A DNA stretch of 5,829 nt from Methanosphaera sp. rholeuAM6 (GTDB lineage: Archaea; Methanobacteriota; Methanobacteria; Methanobacteriales; Methanobacteriaceae). The DNA lies in assembly GCA_003266105.1 (NCBI GenBank), contig MVAA01000058.1:1-5829 (forward strand), in the 5' to 3' direction. A program made the position numbers and the translations under genes. The notes below the pieces were generated by a model, which worked only from the letters and a program-made list of their open reading frames with translations, searched no databases and had not been told where the DNA came from. Shown here piece by piece: positions 1-5,765 of this stretch (position 1 is the stretch's first letter; every line of letters starts with the position of its first letter).

Positions 1-7
1 TTCCATT

Positions 8-31
8 AAAAAAAAAAACTTTTATATATAA
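8..31 (+). promoter_or_regulatory. Strong archaeal BRE/TATA promoter
   Basis: A run of eleven A (8-18) followed by a TTTATATATAA box (21-31) closely matches the methanogen promoter pattern of an A-rich BRE just upstream of TTTATATA. The A-rich BRE lies on the left, so transcription should run rightward, starting near position 50-55 at the usual distance of about 25 bp. It is the best promoter match in the window, yet it lies about 330 bp before the nearest start codon. Its product could be a long-leader aCPSF1 mRNA or a separate small RNA. Confidence 0.65.
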
Positions 32-225
32 CCTTAACCATACCTTTAATTAGTTATTTTTAAAACTGTTTTAAAATTATTCTGACAAATAGTCAAGAAA
101 AATAATTACTTTTTATTTACATAAACAATTACTTATAAACATGCTGTAAAAAAAAGGAAAAAATACTAATAATTACTCAACAGAACATAATTTTAGAACT
201 TTTTATTATTTAATCAACACAAACA

Positions 226-241
226 CGAAAACAAATTTATA
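226..241 (+). promoter_or_regulatory. Possible second promoter for aCPSF1
   Basis: An A-rich stretch (GAAAACAAA) followed by ATTTATA (235-241) resembles a BRE plus TATA box. It would start transcription near 265 and give a leader of about 95 nt. Other TATA-like stretches at about 265-275 and 295-305 are equally possible because the DNA is so AT-rich, so the exact promoter cannot be fixed by eye. Confidence 0.3.
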
Positions 242-348
242 CCATATGATAAACTTGTTTACTAATTATAAAATAAATTAATTTCATAAAATTAACATTA
301 TAAAATTATTAAAAAAAATAATATCATTCTTTCAAATTAAATAGATAA

Positions 349-353
349 GAGGG
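349..353 (+). promoter_or_regulatory. Ribosome binding site of aCPSF1
   Basis: GAGGG lies six bases before the ATG at 360 and pairs with the anti-Shine-Dalgarno end of 16S rRNA through GAGG. If the motif is aligned to the full AGGAGGTGA consensus, the start codon falls 13 bases after the first consensus base. purM and comD show the same distance, which supports the ATG at 360 over the in-frame ATG three codons later. Confidence 0.7.
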
Positions 354-359
354 AATACT

Positions 360-2267
360 ATGAACACAATGATTCAGGAGATTAAAGAAAGAATAATTGA
401 ACGATTACCCGAGGAAGTTAAACTTGCCAAAGTTGAATTCGAAGGACCTGAAATAGTAATCTATACCAAAAATCCTGAAATAATCAAAGACAATGGAAGT
501 TTAATTAGAGATTTGGCAAAAGACATAAGAAAAAGAATCATAATTCGATCAGACAAATCAGTACTAACAGAACCTCAAGAAACAATTAAAAAAATAGAAG
601 AAATAGTACCTGAAGAAGCAGAAATGACGGACATATCCTTCGATGATGTAACAAATGAAGTGATAATCGAATCCAAAAAACCAGGGTTAGTAATAGGAAA
701 ATATGGTACAACCTCACGTGAAATAGTTAAACAAACAGGATGGGCTCCAAAAATATTAAGAACACCACCAGTAGCAAGTGAAACTGTACAAAAAATCAGA
801 TTAACCCTCAAAAGAAACAGCAAAGAAAGAAAAAAATTCCTACAAGAATTAGGAAAAAAAATTCATAGAGAAAGCAGATTCGACAATGATTGGGTTCGTT
901 TAACCTCACTTGGAGGATTCAGAGAAGTAGGACGATCATGCCTGTTCCTACAAACACCAAACAGTAAAGTAATATTAGACTGTGGTGTAAACGTTGCAGG
1001 AGTAGACGAAAAAACCGCATTCCCATACTTAAATGTTCCAGAATTTAATTTAAGTACATTAGATGCAGTAATAGTTACCCACGCACACCTTGACCACACA
1101 GGTTTCGTACCATACCTATACCATTACGGATACGAAGGACCAACATACTGTACAACACCAACCAGAGACATGATGACATTACTCCAACAGGACCATATAG
1201 ACATTTCACACAGAGAAGACAATCCACTCCCATTCAATATAAAGGACGTTAAAGAAGCAATCAAAAGAACAATCACATTAGACTACGGCGAAGTAACAGA
1301 CATATCACCAGACATAAGACTAACCTTACACAATGCAGGACACATCGTAGGTTCAGCAATGGCACACTTGCATATCGGTGACGGTAAACACAACTTCGTA
1401 TACACAGGAGACTTTAAAAACGAAAAAAGCAGATTACTTGAACCATCCGTAACAAGATTCCCAAGAATCGAATCAATGGTAATGGAAAGTACCTACGGAG
1501 GACATGAAGATGTCACACCAACACGTAACACTGCAGAAAAAGAACTGATAAAAAGCATATACGGTACTTTAAACAGGGGAGGAAAAGTATTGATTCCAGT
1601 ATTTGCAGTAGGTCGTGCACAGGAAATAATGATAGTGCTGGAAGAATACATAAACCATGGAATTCTAAGAGACGTACCAGTATACATCGATGGAATGATC
1701 TGGGAAGCAACAGCAATACACACCGCACACCCTGAATTTTTAAGCAATGATTTAAGGGACCAGATTTTCCATATCGGTAAAAATCCATTTACATCAGAAG
1801 TATTTAAGAAAGTCACCAACAACGAACAAAGAAGAAAAATCATTGACAGCAACGAACCATGCATCATCCTTTCAACAAGTGGTATGCTAACTGGAGGAAA
1901 CTCTGTAGAATACTTTAAAATGCTATGTGAAGATGAAGACAACAGCATCATCTTTGTAGGATACCAATCAGAAGGTTCTCTTGGACGTAGAATACAGAAA
2001 GGATACAAAGAAGCACCATTGGATGACGATGGTGTAACAAGGTTATACCACATTAACTTAGAGGTAACGACAATTGATGGATTTAGTGGACACAGTGACC
2101 GTAAACAACTGATGGAATATGTACGCAGATTATCCCCAAAACCAGACAAGATACTGGTTTGTCACGGAGATGCATATAAAGCATTGGATTTAGCAAGCAG
2201 TATTTACAGGTCATATAAAATAGAAACTAAAACACCAATGAACCTTGAAACAACGAGATTACAATAA
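360..2267 (+). CDS. fttA: aCPSF1/FttA, KH-domain beta-CASP ribonuclease (transcription termination factor)
   Basis: The 635-residue protein has the full length and domain order of archaeal aCPSF1, the relative of eukaryotic CPSF73. A degenerate KH domain (about 1-70) is followed by a second KH domain (about 71-145) with a GKYG loop at 113-116. A metallo-beta-lactamase core (about 180-390 plus the C-terminus) encloses a beta-CASP domain (about 395-570). Metal ligands are visible: H241-A-H243-L-D245-H246, H328 and D351. beta-CASP motifs follow: E376 in MESTYG, H578 in FSGHSD and H602 in CHGD. All catalytic residues are present, so it should be active. From the family, it cleaves nascent RNA at U-rich sites and releases RNA polymerase; it works as a dimer through its C-terminus, which looks complete here. 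It appears to be transcribed alone. Its own U8 terminator lies just after the stop codon, so it may act on its own transcript. Confidence 0.97.
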   Translation: MNTMIQEIKERIIERLPEEVKLAKVEFEGPEIVIYTKNPEIIKDNGSLIRDLAKDIRKRIIIRSDKSVLTEPQETIKKIEEIVPEEAEMTDISFDDVTNEVIIESKKPGLVIGKYGTTSREIVKQTGWAPKILRTPPVASETVQKIRLTLKRNSKERKKFLQELGKKIHRESRFDNDWVRLTSLGGFREVGRSCLFLQTPNSKVILDCGVNVAGVDEKTAFPYLNVPEFNLSTLDAVIVTHAHLDHTGFVPYLYHYGYEGPTYCTTPTRDMMTLLQQDHIDISHREDNPLPFNIKDVKEAIKRTITLDYGEVTDISPDIRLTLHNAGHIVGSAMAHLHIGDGKHNFVYTGDFKNEKSRLLEPSVTRFPRIESMVMESTYGGHEDVTPTRNTAEKELIKSIYGTLNRGGKVLIPVFAVGRAQEIMIVLEEYINHGILRDVPVYIDGMIWEATAIHTAHPEFLSNDLRDQIFHIGKNPFTSEVFKKVTNNEQRRKIIDSNEPCIILSTSGMLTGGNSVEYFKMLCEDEDNSIIFVGYQSEGSLGRRIQKGYKEAPLDDDGVTRLYHINLEVTTIDGFSGHSDRKQLMEYVRRLSPKPDKILVCHGDAYKALDLASSIYRSYKIETKTPMNLETTRLQ

Positions 2268-2277
2268 TCTCTCAAAC

Positions 2278-2285
2278 TTTTTTTT
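2278..2285 (+). terminator. U8 terminator of aCPSF1
   Basis: Eight T begin ten bases after the stop codon, followed directly by seven A. There is no GC-rich hairpin, so this is the U-tract type of archaeal terminator that aCPSF1 itself is known to act on. The T8A7 block is self-complementary, but its arms are only A and T and adjoin without a loop, so I do not regard it as a hairpin terminator. Confidence 0.7.
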
Positions 2286-2364
2286 AAAAAAATAGTAAAA
2301 GTATTAAAATTATAAAAAAGTTATATAATATTATTATAAATCATAAAATTTTAGTTTTTAACAC

Positions 2365-2377
2365 AATATAAAAAAAA
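2365..2377 (+). promoter_or_regulatory. Candidate TATA region of purM-comC
   Basis: AATATAAAA in this stretch is a plausible TATA box and would place the transcription start near 2393-2398, just before the palindrome at 2400-2421. A competing candidate, TTATATAATA at 2321-2330, would give a longer leader. A third, around 2383-2390, would start inside the palindrome. The 171-bp gap and the U8 terminator before it argue that purM has its own promoter, but the exact box is uncertain. Confidence 0.35.
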
Positions 2378-2399
2378 GGTTTTTTAAATTAGTGAAAGA

Positions 2400-2421
2400 A
2401 TAAGAATAACATTATTCTTAT
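2400..2421. repeat. Perfect 22-bp palindrome before purM
   Basis: The arms ATAAGAATAA (2400-2409) and TTATTCTTAT (2412-2421) are exact reverse complements separated by CA; the symmetry stops at the next base on each side. It ends 17 bp before the purM ATG and 7 bp before its ribosome binding site. Two 10-bp half-sites about one helical turn apart are typical of an operator for a dimeric regulator, and the position near the likely transcription start suits repression. As RNA the stem would be almost all A-U with a tight loop, so a protein-binding DNA site seems likelier. The regulator is unknown. Confidence 0.6.
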
Positions 2422-2428
2422 AACGTGT

Positions 2429-2434
2429 AGGTGA
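2429..2434 (+). promoter_or_regulatory. Ribosome binding site of purM
   Basis: AGGTGA, a six-base match to the anti-Shine-Dalgarno, is followed by a four-base spacer and ATG at 2439. It fixes the purM start. Confidence 0.85.
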
Positions 2435-2438
2435 AATA

Positions 2439-3464
2439 ATGGTCACATATTCTGAAGCGGGAGTAGATATAAGTTTAGAAGAAAAAACTGTTAAAGCATT
2501 AACAGGAGAACTATCAGAAACATTAGAATATAGAAACATTATTCAAAATAAGGGGCATTTTGCAGCCCTGGTTGATTTTGGATCACAAGCTATAGCTATG
2601 AGTACTGATGGTGTTGGAAGTAAAATACTAATAGCAAATTTAATGAATAAATTTGATACTGTTGGAATAGACTGCATTGCAATGGTTGTAAATGACATAT
2701 TATGTGTAGGAGCAGAACCTATAGCTATGGTTGACTATTTGGCAGTAGAAGAACCTAACCCTGAAATAGCCAGTGAAATAGGAAAAGGACTAAAAACGGG
2801 ATGTAAACAAGCAAAAATTGCAATGATAGGTGGAGAAACAGCATCACTACCAAAAATCATCAAAGACTTTGACCTTGCAGGTACAGGAATTGGTACTGTA
2901 GACAAAGACAAAATCATAACAGGATCAGAAATAAAAGATGGCGACATCATAATAGGTATTGAAAGTAGTGGAGTACACAGTAACGGATTAAGTTTAGCAA
3001 GAAAAGCACTGTTAGATATAGCAAAATATGATATTAAAGATAATTTACCATCCGATGAATCCATAACTGTAGGAGAAGCCTTGCTAGAACCTACAATAAT
3101 ATACGTGGAACCAATAATGGAACTGTTGAATTCAGAAATAGAAGTTCATGGATTAGGACATATAACTGGTGGAGGTTTCAGCAACCTTAAAAGATTAAAC
3201 AAAGACATGAGTTATTATATCACTGATTTACCAGAAACGTTACCAGTATTTAAAGAAATACAGGCAACAGGTATAGAAAGTAAAGAAATGTACCACGTAT
3301 TTAATATGGGAATAGGATTTTGTGTAATCTTAGATAAAAAATACAAAGATCAAACACTTGAAATCTTAAACAAATACCATAACACACATGTAATCGGTGA
3401 AGTTAAAGAAAATTCCGATAACAAAGTTTTCATCACTGCAAGAGGAGAGAACATAGAACTATAA
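2439..3464 (+). CDS. purM: Phosphoribosylformylglycinamidine cyclo-ligase (AIR synthetase)
   Basis: This enzyme closes the imidazole ring in purine synthesis: FGAM plus ATP gives aminoimidazole ribotide, ADP and phosphate (EC 6.3.3.1), in the cytoplasm. At 341 residues the protein has the normal family length. The N-terminal AIRS domain (about 1-165) carries YSEAGVD (4-10), the STDGVGSK ATP loop (55-62), GIDCIAMVVND (76-86) and GGETA (131-135). The C-terminal AIRS_C domain (about 170-341) carries SSGVHSNG (176-183) and HITGGGF (241-247). Nothing is missing or broken. comC follows after 15 bp, so the two are very probably cotranscribed. No other purine gene is nearby, so the grouping is not a purine operon. 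The palindrome at 2400-2421 is the only visible sign of control. Confidence 0.97.
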   Translation: MVTYSEAGVDISLEEKTVKALTGELSETLEYRNIIQNKGHFAALVDFGSQAIAMSTDGVGSKILIANLMNKFDTVGIDCIAMVVNDILCVGAEPIAMVDYLAVEEPNPEIASEIGKGLKTGCKQAKIAMIGGETASLPKIIKDFDLAGTGIGTVDKDKIITGSEIKDGDIIIGIESSGVHSNGLSLARKALLDIAKYDIKDNLPSDESITVGEALLEPTIIYVEPIMELLNSEIEVHGLGHITGGGFSNLKRLNKDMSYYITDLPETLPVFKEIQATGIESKEMYHVFNMGIGFCVILDKKYKDQTLEILNKYHNTHVIGEVKENSDNKVFITARGENIEL

Positions 3465-3470
3465 AGGGGA
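3465..3470 (+). promoter_or_regulatory. Ribosome binding site of comC
   Basis: AGGGGA begins directly after the purM stop codon, nine bases before the comC ATG. The purM-comC gap holds only this site and no room for a promoter, which supports one purM-comC transcript. Its spacing is slightly longer than at the other genes in the window. Confidence 0.65.
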
Positions 3471-3479
3471 ACTGTTGAA

Positions 3480-4511
3480 ATGAAGATTAACATAGACAAT
3501 GAAAGAAAATTAATCGAAGAAATGTTAAAAGCATATGATGTGAAAGCAATCGAAGCAAGCATAGTTGCTGATGTAATAACAGACGGAGATTTAAAAGGTT
3601 TTTCAACCCATGGTCTTGGAAGATTCCCACAATACATTAAAAGTATTCAATCAGGAACAATCAAAATCGATGGAGACTATGAAATAGAAAAAGAAACCAC
3701 ATCTTCTGCAATGATTAACGGAAACCATAAATTTGGACAATACGTAACCGTTAAAGCAATGGATCTTGCTGTAAAAAAAGCAGGTGAATGTGGAATCGGT
3801 GTTGTAGGCATACACGACAGCAACCATTATGGTATTGCAGGATACTACTCAGACATGGCTTCAGTACAGGACATGATAGGAATAGTAATTTCCAACACAG
3901 AACCTGCAATGGCACCATTCGGTGGAAAAAAAGCATTGCTCGGAACAAACCCCATAACTATCAGCATACCTACAGATGATATACACAATTACATATGCGT
4001 AGACATGGCAACAAGTATAACAGCAAGAGGAAAATTACTGGAATCCAAAAGAAAAGGTGAAAAAATACCTGAAGGTTTAGCATTAGATAAGGATGGAAAC
4101 CCTACCACTGATCCGGAAGCAGGACTGGAAGGTTCAATATTACCATTTGGAGGATTTAAAGGATACGCATTAGCTTTCATGTTTGAATTACTTGCAGGAC
4201 CACTAGTCAATGCTGCCTGTGGTGTGAACGTTCAGGGTACAGCAACCCCTGATGTAATGTGCACTAAAGGAGACCTGTTAATTGTAATAGATCCTGAACA
4301 TTTTGCCGGTTCAATGCAATTCAAATTCTATGTTGACCAATTTGTCAGAGAAATTCGTGAAGAAAATGGTGTAATTCCTGGTGATCGTGAAATAGAAAAC
4401 ATGAACATCCACATGGAAAACGGAATTAATGTTGATGACACATTATACAACCAATTAACTGAAATGGCCAAAGCTAAAAACTTAGATATTACATCATACT
4501 TCGAAGAATAA
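3480..4511 (+). CDS. comC: L-sulfolactate/malate dehydrogenase family protein (ComC)
   Basis: This is an NAD(P)-dependent 2-hydroxyacid dehydrogenase of the Ldh_2/Mdh_2 family, which is unrelated in fold to the classical lactate/malate dehydrogenases. It has 343 residues, the usual length. Visible motifs are STHGLGRFPQY (42-52; H44 and R48 conserved), DSNHYG (113-118, catalytic H116), GTNPI (155-159) and DMATS (175-179), followed by a glycine-rich GGFKGYALAF segment (224-233). In methanogens the enzyme oxidises (2R)-3-sulfolactate to sulfopyruvate for coenzyme M. The Methanocaldococcus homologue also reduces 2-oxoglutarate, for the hydroxyglutarate of methanopterin, and oxaloacetate, so more than one substrate is likely. 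Malate dehydrogenase is the common alternative annotation. The comDE pair 110 bp downstream, encoding the next step, favours ComC. The gene is probably translated from the purM mRNA. Confidence 0.9.
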   Translation: MKINIDNERKLIEEMLKAYDVKAIEASIVADVITDGDLKGFSTHGLGRFPQYIKSIQSGTIKIDGDYEIEKETTSSAMINGNHKFGQYVTVKAMDLAVKKAGECGIGVVGIHDSNHYGIAGYYSDMASVQDMIGIVISNTEPAMAPFGGKKALLGTNPITISIPTDDIHNYICVDMATSITARGKLLESKRKGEKIPEGLALDKDGNPTTDPEAGLEGSILPFGGFKGYALAFMFELLAGPLVNAACGVNVQGTATPDVMCTKGDLLIVIDPEHFAGSMQFKFYVDQFVREIREENGVIPGDREIENMNIHMENGINVDDTLYNQLTEMAKAKNLDITSYFEE

Positions 4512-4513
4512 TA

Positions 4514-4528
4514 TTTTTTGTGATTTTT
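4514..4528 (+). terminator. Tandem U-tract terminator of purM-comC
   Basis: T6 (4514-4519) and T5 (4524-4528) follow the comC stop codon within 17 bases, with no hairpin before them. Two closely spaced U-tracts are the usual form of aCPSF1-dependent archaeal termination sites. They imply that comD is not simply a continuation of the purM-comC transcript, although some read-through is possible. Confidence 0.6.
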
Positions 4529-4531
4529 AAT

Positions 4532-4542
4532 CCCCACCCCCC
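4532..4542 (+). other. C-rich block in the comC-comD gap
   Basis: CCCCACCCCCC lies in otherwise AT-rich intergenic DNA, just after the two terminator U-tracts and before another T-run. The complementary strand is GGGGGGTGGGG. I recognise no regulator site or riboswitch with this form. It is upstream of the comD TATA candidate (4563-4570), so it could be an upstream activator site, part of the 3' end of the comC transcript, or chance. Confidence 0.5.
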
Positions 4543-4562
4543 TTTCACTAATTTTATTAACA

Positions 4563-4570
4563 TTTAAATA
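4563..4570 (+). promoter_or_regulatory. Candidate TATA box of comDE
   Basis: TTTAAATA, with the A/T-rich ATTAACA just before it as a weak BRE, would start transcription near 4590-4596 and give a leader of about 30 nt before the comD start. It lies between the comC terminator and comD, where a promoter is expected. Confidence 0.45.
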
Positions 4571-4611
4571 ATTCTAATTTTAAAAAGTAGATTAAATAAG
4601 AAAAAACATCA

Positions 4612-4617
4612 AGGTGA
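4612..4617 (+). promoter_or_regulatory. Ribosome binding site that fixes the comD TTG start
   Basis: AGGTGA, extended to AAGGTGAT, sits four bases before TTG at 4622. Motif and spacing are identical to those of purM before its ATG, which is good reason to accept the rare TTG start. There is no ATG nearby in frame that would fit better. Confidence 0.85.
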
Positions 4618-4621
4618 TACT

Positions 4622-5140
4622 TTGGATAGTACAGATGTTATTTATAATGGATTAAAAGATGCAGGTATAAATTTTATTGTAAGTGTACCCTGTGCAAATC
4701 TTAAAAAATTGCTAAATCTGGTAGAAGAAGATGATGAAATCAAACACATCCCCGTAACCAGAGAAGAGGAAGGTTTCGGTATATGTGTAGGAGCTTACAT
4801 GGGTGGCATGAAACCTGCTATTCTTATGCAGAATTCTGGTTTAGGAAATAGTGTGAATGTTCTTGCATCACTAAATAAATTATATAATTTCCCAATATTG
4901 ATGATTATCAGCCATAGAGGTACATTTGGTGAAAGTGTATATGGTCAAATTCCTATGAGTAAAGCAACCACTAAAATTTTAGATAGCCTAGACATAACAT
5001 ATCATAAAGTGGAGAATCCCAACGAATCACAAGATACAGTTAAAAAAGCTTGGAAGCTGGCAAGTATTTCTGAAGAACCTATAGCATTGTTGTTTGATAT
5101 AAAATACTGGAGTAGGAGTGTTGATGATGAAAAGATATGA
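4622..5140 (+). CDS. comD: Sulfopyruvate decarboxylase subunit alpha
   Basis: ComD and ComE together form a thiamine-diphosphate enzyme (EC 4.1.1.79) that decarboxylates sulfopyruvate to sulfoacetaldehyde in coenzyme M synthesis. ComD is the N-terminal (pyrimidine-binding) half of a normal ThDP decarboxylase, here 172 residues, the usual size for a separate alpha subunit. The REEEGFGICVGAYMGG segment (47-62) holds the glutamate that activates the cofactor, most likely E50 by alignment with phosphonopyruvate decarboxylase. NSGLGNSVN (71-79) and SHRGTFGE (97-104) are further family motifs. The start is TTG, chosen because of the ideal ribosome binding site before it. The 3' end overlaps comE, so the two subunits are probably translated in a coupled way. 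A lone phosphonopyruvate decarboxylase is unlikely, given the split into two genes and the neighbouring comC. Confidence 0.94.
   Translation: MDSTDVIYNGLKDAGINFIVSVPCANLKKLLNLVEEDDEIKHIPVTREEEGFGICVGAYMGGMKPAILMQNSGLGNSVNVLASLNKLYNFPILMIISHRGTFGESVYGQIPMSKATTKILDSLDITYHKVENPNESQDTVKKAWKLASISEEPIALLFDIKYWSRSVDDEKI
5114..5118 (+). promoter_or_regulatory. Ribosome binding site of comE inside comD
   Basis: AGGAG lies within the last codons of comD. It rules out the GTG at 5118 as a start, since that codon shares a base with the site. It leaves ATG at 5124 (five-base spacer) or ATG at 5127 (eight-base spacer). Aligned to AGGAGGTGA, the ATG at 5127 lies 13 bases after the first consensus base, as in aCPSF1, purM and comD, so I prefer 5127. 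Confidence 0.7.
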
Positions 5141-5702
5141 CGCTATTAAAAGAATTGTTGAAAGTATTGATGACGAGTTAATTATTTCCAATATCGGTTT
5201 CCCTTCAAGAGAATTATTCGGCATTAAAGATAGAAAAAATACTTTTTACATGTCTGGTTCTATGGGTATGGCCACCCCAATTGCTTTAGGTCTGTCATTA
5301 GCTTTAGAAGAACGAAATGATAATAGAAAAGTAATTGTGATTGATGGTGACGGATCATTATTAATGAATTTTGGTGAGCTTGTTACTGTTTTTGCACAGA
5401 ATCCCAAAAACCTAATAATTGCTCTTATTGACAATGAAGCTTATGGTTCAACTGGCTCACAAGAAACATATACTTCCAAGATAAACTTGTCAAATATTGC
5501 AAGAAGTATTGGATTTAAAGAAGTGTACTATATTGATGCGAAAAATAATGTGGAAGATATAGATATGCAGGAATACATTAACAAAAAAGAACCTGTTTTC
5601 TTACATATAAAAGTTAATCCCGGAAATAGTGATGCACCCATTATTGATTTATCCCCATCAGAAATAAAAAATAGATTCATGAAACAAATTCATGAGTCCT
5701 AA
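5127..5702 (+). CDS. comE: Sulfopyruvate decarboxylase subunit beta
   Basis: ComE is the C-terminal (diphosphate-binding) half of the same ThDP decarboxylase, 191 residues from the start chosen here. Visible features are MSGSMGMA (42-49), followed by the ThDP/magnesium motif: GDGS at 74-77 and, 26 residues on, DN at 102-103 with EAYGSTG after it. The C-terminal NSDAPIIDLSP stretch resembles the substrate-end segment of phosphonopyruvate and sulfopyruvate decarboxylases. The reading frame is open back to GTG 5118, but the ribosome binding site supports ATG 5127, with 5124 the nearest alternative. The gene overlaps comD by 14 bases. In the family the subunits form an alpha6-beta6 enzyme. Glycine codons here are mostly GGT (7 of 12), unlike the GGA-dominated upstream genes. 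Confidence 0.95.
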   Translation: MKRYDAIKRIVESIDDELIISNIGFPSRELFGIKDRKNTFYMSGSMGMATPIALGLSLALEERNDNRKVIVIDGDGSLLMNFGELVTVFAQNPKNLIIALIDNEAYGSTGSQETYTSKINLSNIARSIGFKEVYYIDAKNNVEDIDMQEYINKKEPVFLHIKVNPGNSDAPIIDLSPSEIKNRFMKQIHES

Positions 5703-5707
5703 AACTC

Positions 5708-5712
5708 TTTTT
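5708..5712 (+). terminator. U-tract terminator of comDE
   Basis: T5, preceded by CTC, starts six bases after the comE stop codon, with no hairpin. It is short but well placed between two convergent genes. Confidence 0.4.
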
Positions 5713-5745
5713 CATTAAATATTAAAACAAGACAATAAATTTTAC

Positions 5746-5750
5746 AAAAA
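5746..5750 (-). terminator. U-tract after tRNA-Glu
   Basis: Five A on the plus strand read as T5 on the minus strand, about 15 bases beyond the tRNA 3' end. This is a suitable place for ending the tRNA transcript and stopping antisense reading into comE. Confidence 0.35.
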
Positions 5751-5765
5751 TAGATATGTTAGAAA

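Larger units (their letters stand above)
1..359. other. Gene-free AT-rich leader upstream of aCPSF1
   Basis: No credible coding frame is present on either strand; the longest ATG frame I followed (246-281) has 11 codons and no ribosome binding site. The stretch is almost entirely A and T. It contains one excellent archaeal promoter near the left edge, weaker TATA-like sites closer to the gene, and three T5 tracts on the plus strand (57-61, 110-114, 200-204). It may be a long 5' leader, a region with several promoters, or the site of a small RNA; the sequence does not decide between these. The gene to the left lies outside the window. In Methanothermobacter I recall a proteasome beta subunit gene there, which is context only. 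Confidence 0.7.

Noticed and set aside
246..281. Short ATG-started frame of 11 codons in the aCPSF1 leader
   Set aside because: No ribosome binding site precedes it, and a frame this short is expected by chance.
305..322. ATTATT-A6-AATAAT inverted repeat before aCPSF1
   Set aside because: Only six A/T pairs in low-complexity DNA; such repeats arise readily by chance at this composition.
1493..2149. A 218-codon open frame on the minus strand inside aCPSF1
   Set aside because: It lies wholly antisense to a gene with all catalytic motifs, has no recognisable domain, and is explained by codon bias of the sense gene leaving few stops on the other strand.
2735..3064. A 109-codon minus-strand open frame inside purM
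   Set aside because: It is a shadow of purM; the hydrophobic, serine-rich product follows from reading the complement of an AT-rich gene.
3788..3979. A 63-codon plus-strand open frame inside comC
   Set aside because: It is out of frame within a well-supported gene, and its product is an unlikely mix rich in R, H, C and Q with no family resemblance.
3480..4511. Plain malate dehydrogenase as the annotation of comC
   Set aside because: The family has broad substrate range and malate activity is possible, but the next genes encode the enzyme that uses sulfopyruvate, so the coenzyme M role is preferred.
4596..4605. ATAAGAAAAA before comD as a half-site of the purM palindrome
   Set aside because: It matches nine of ten bases of one arm, but there is no partner arm. 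Similar A-rich strings, including ATAAGA before aCPSF1 at 345-350, are expected next to ribosome binding sites in this DNA.
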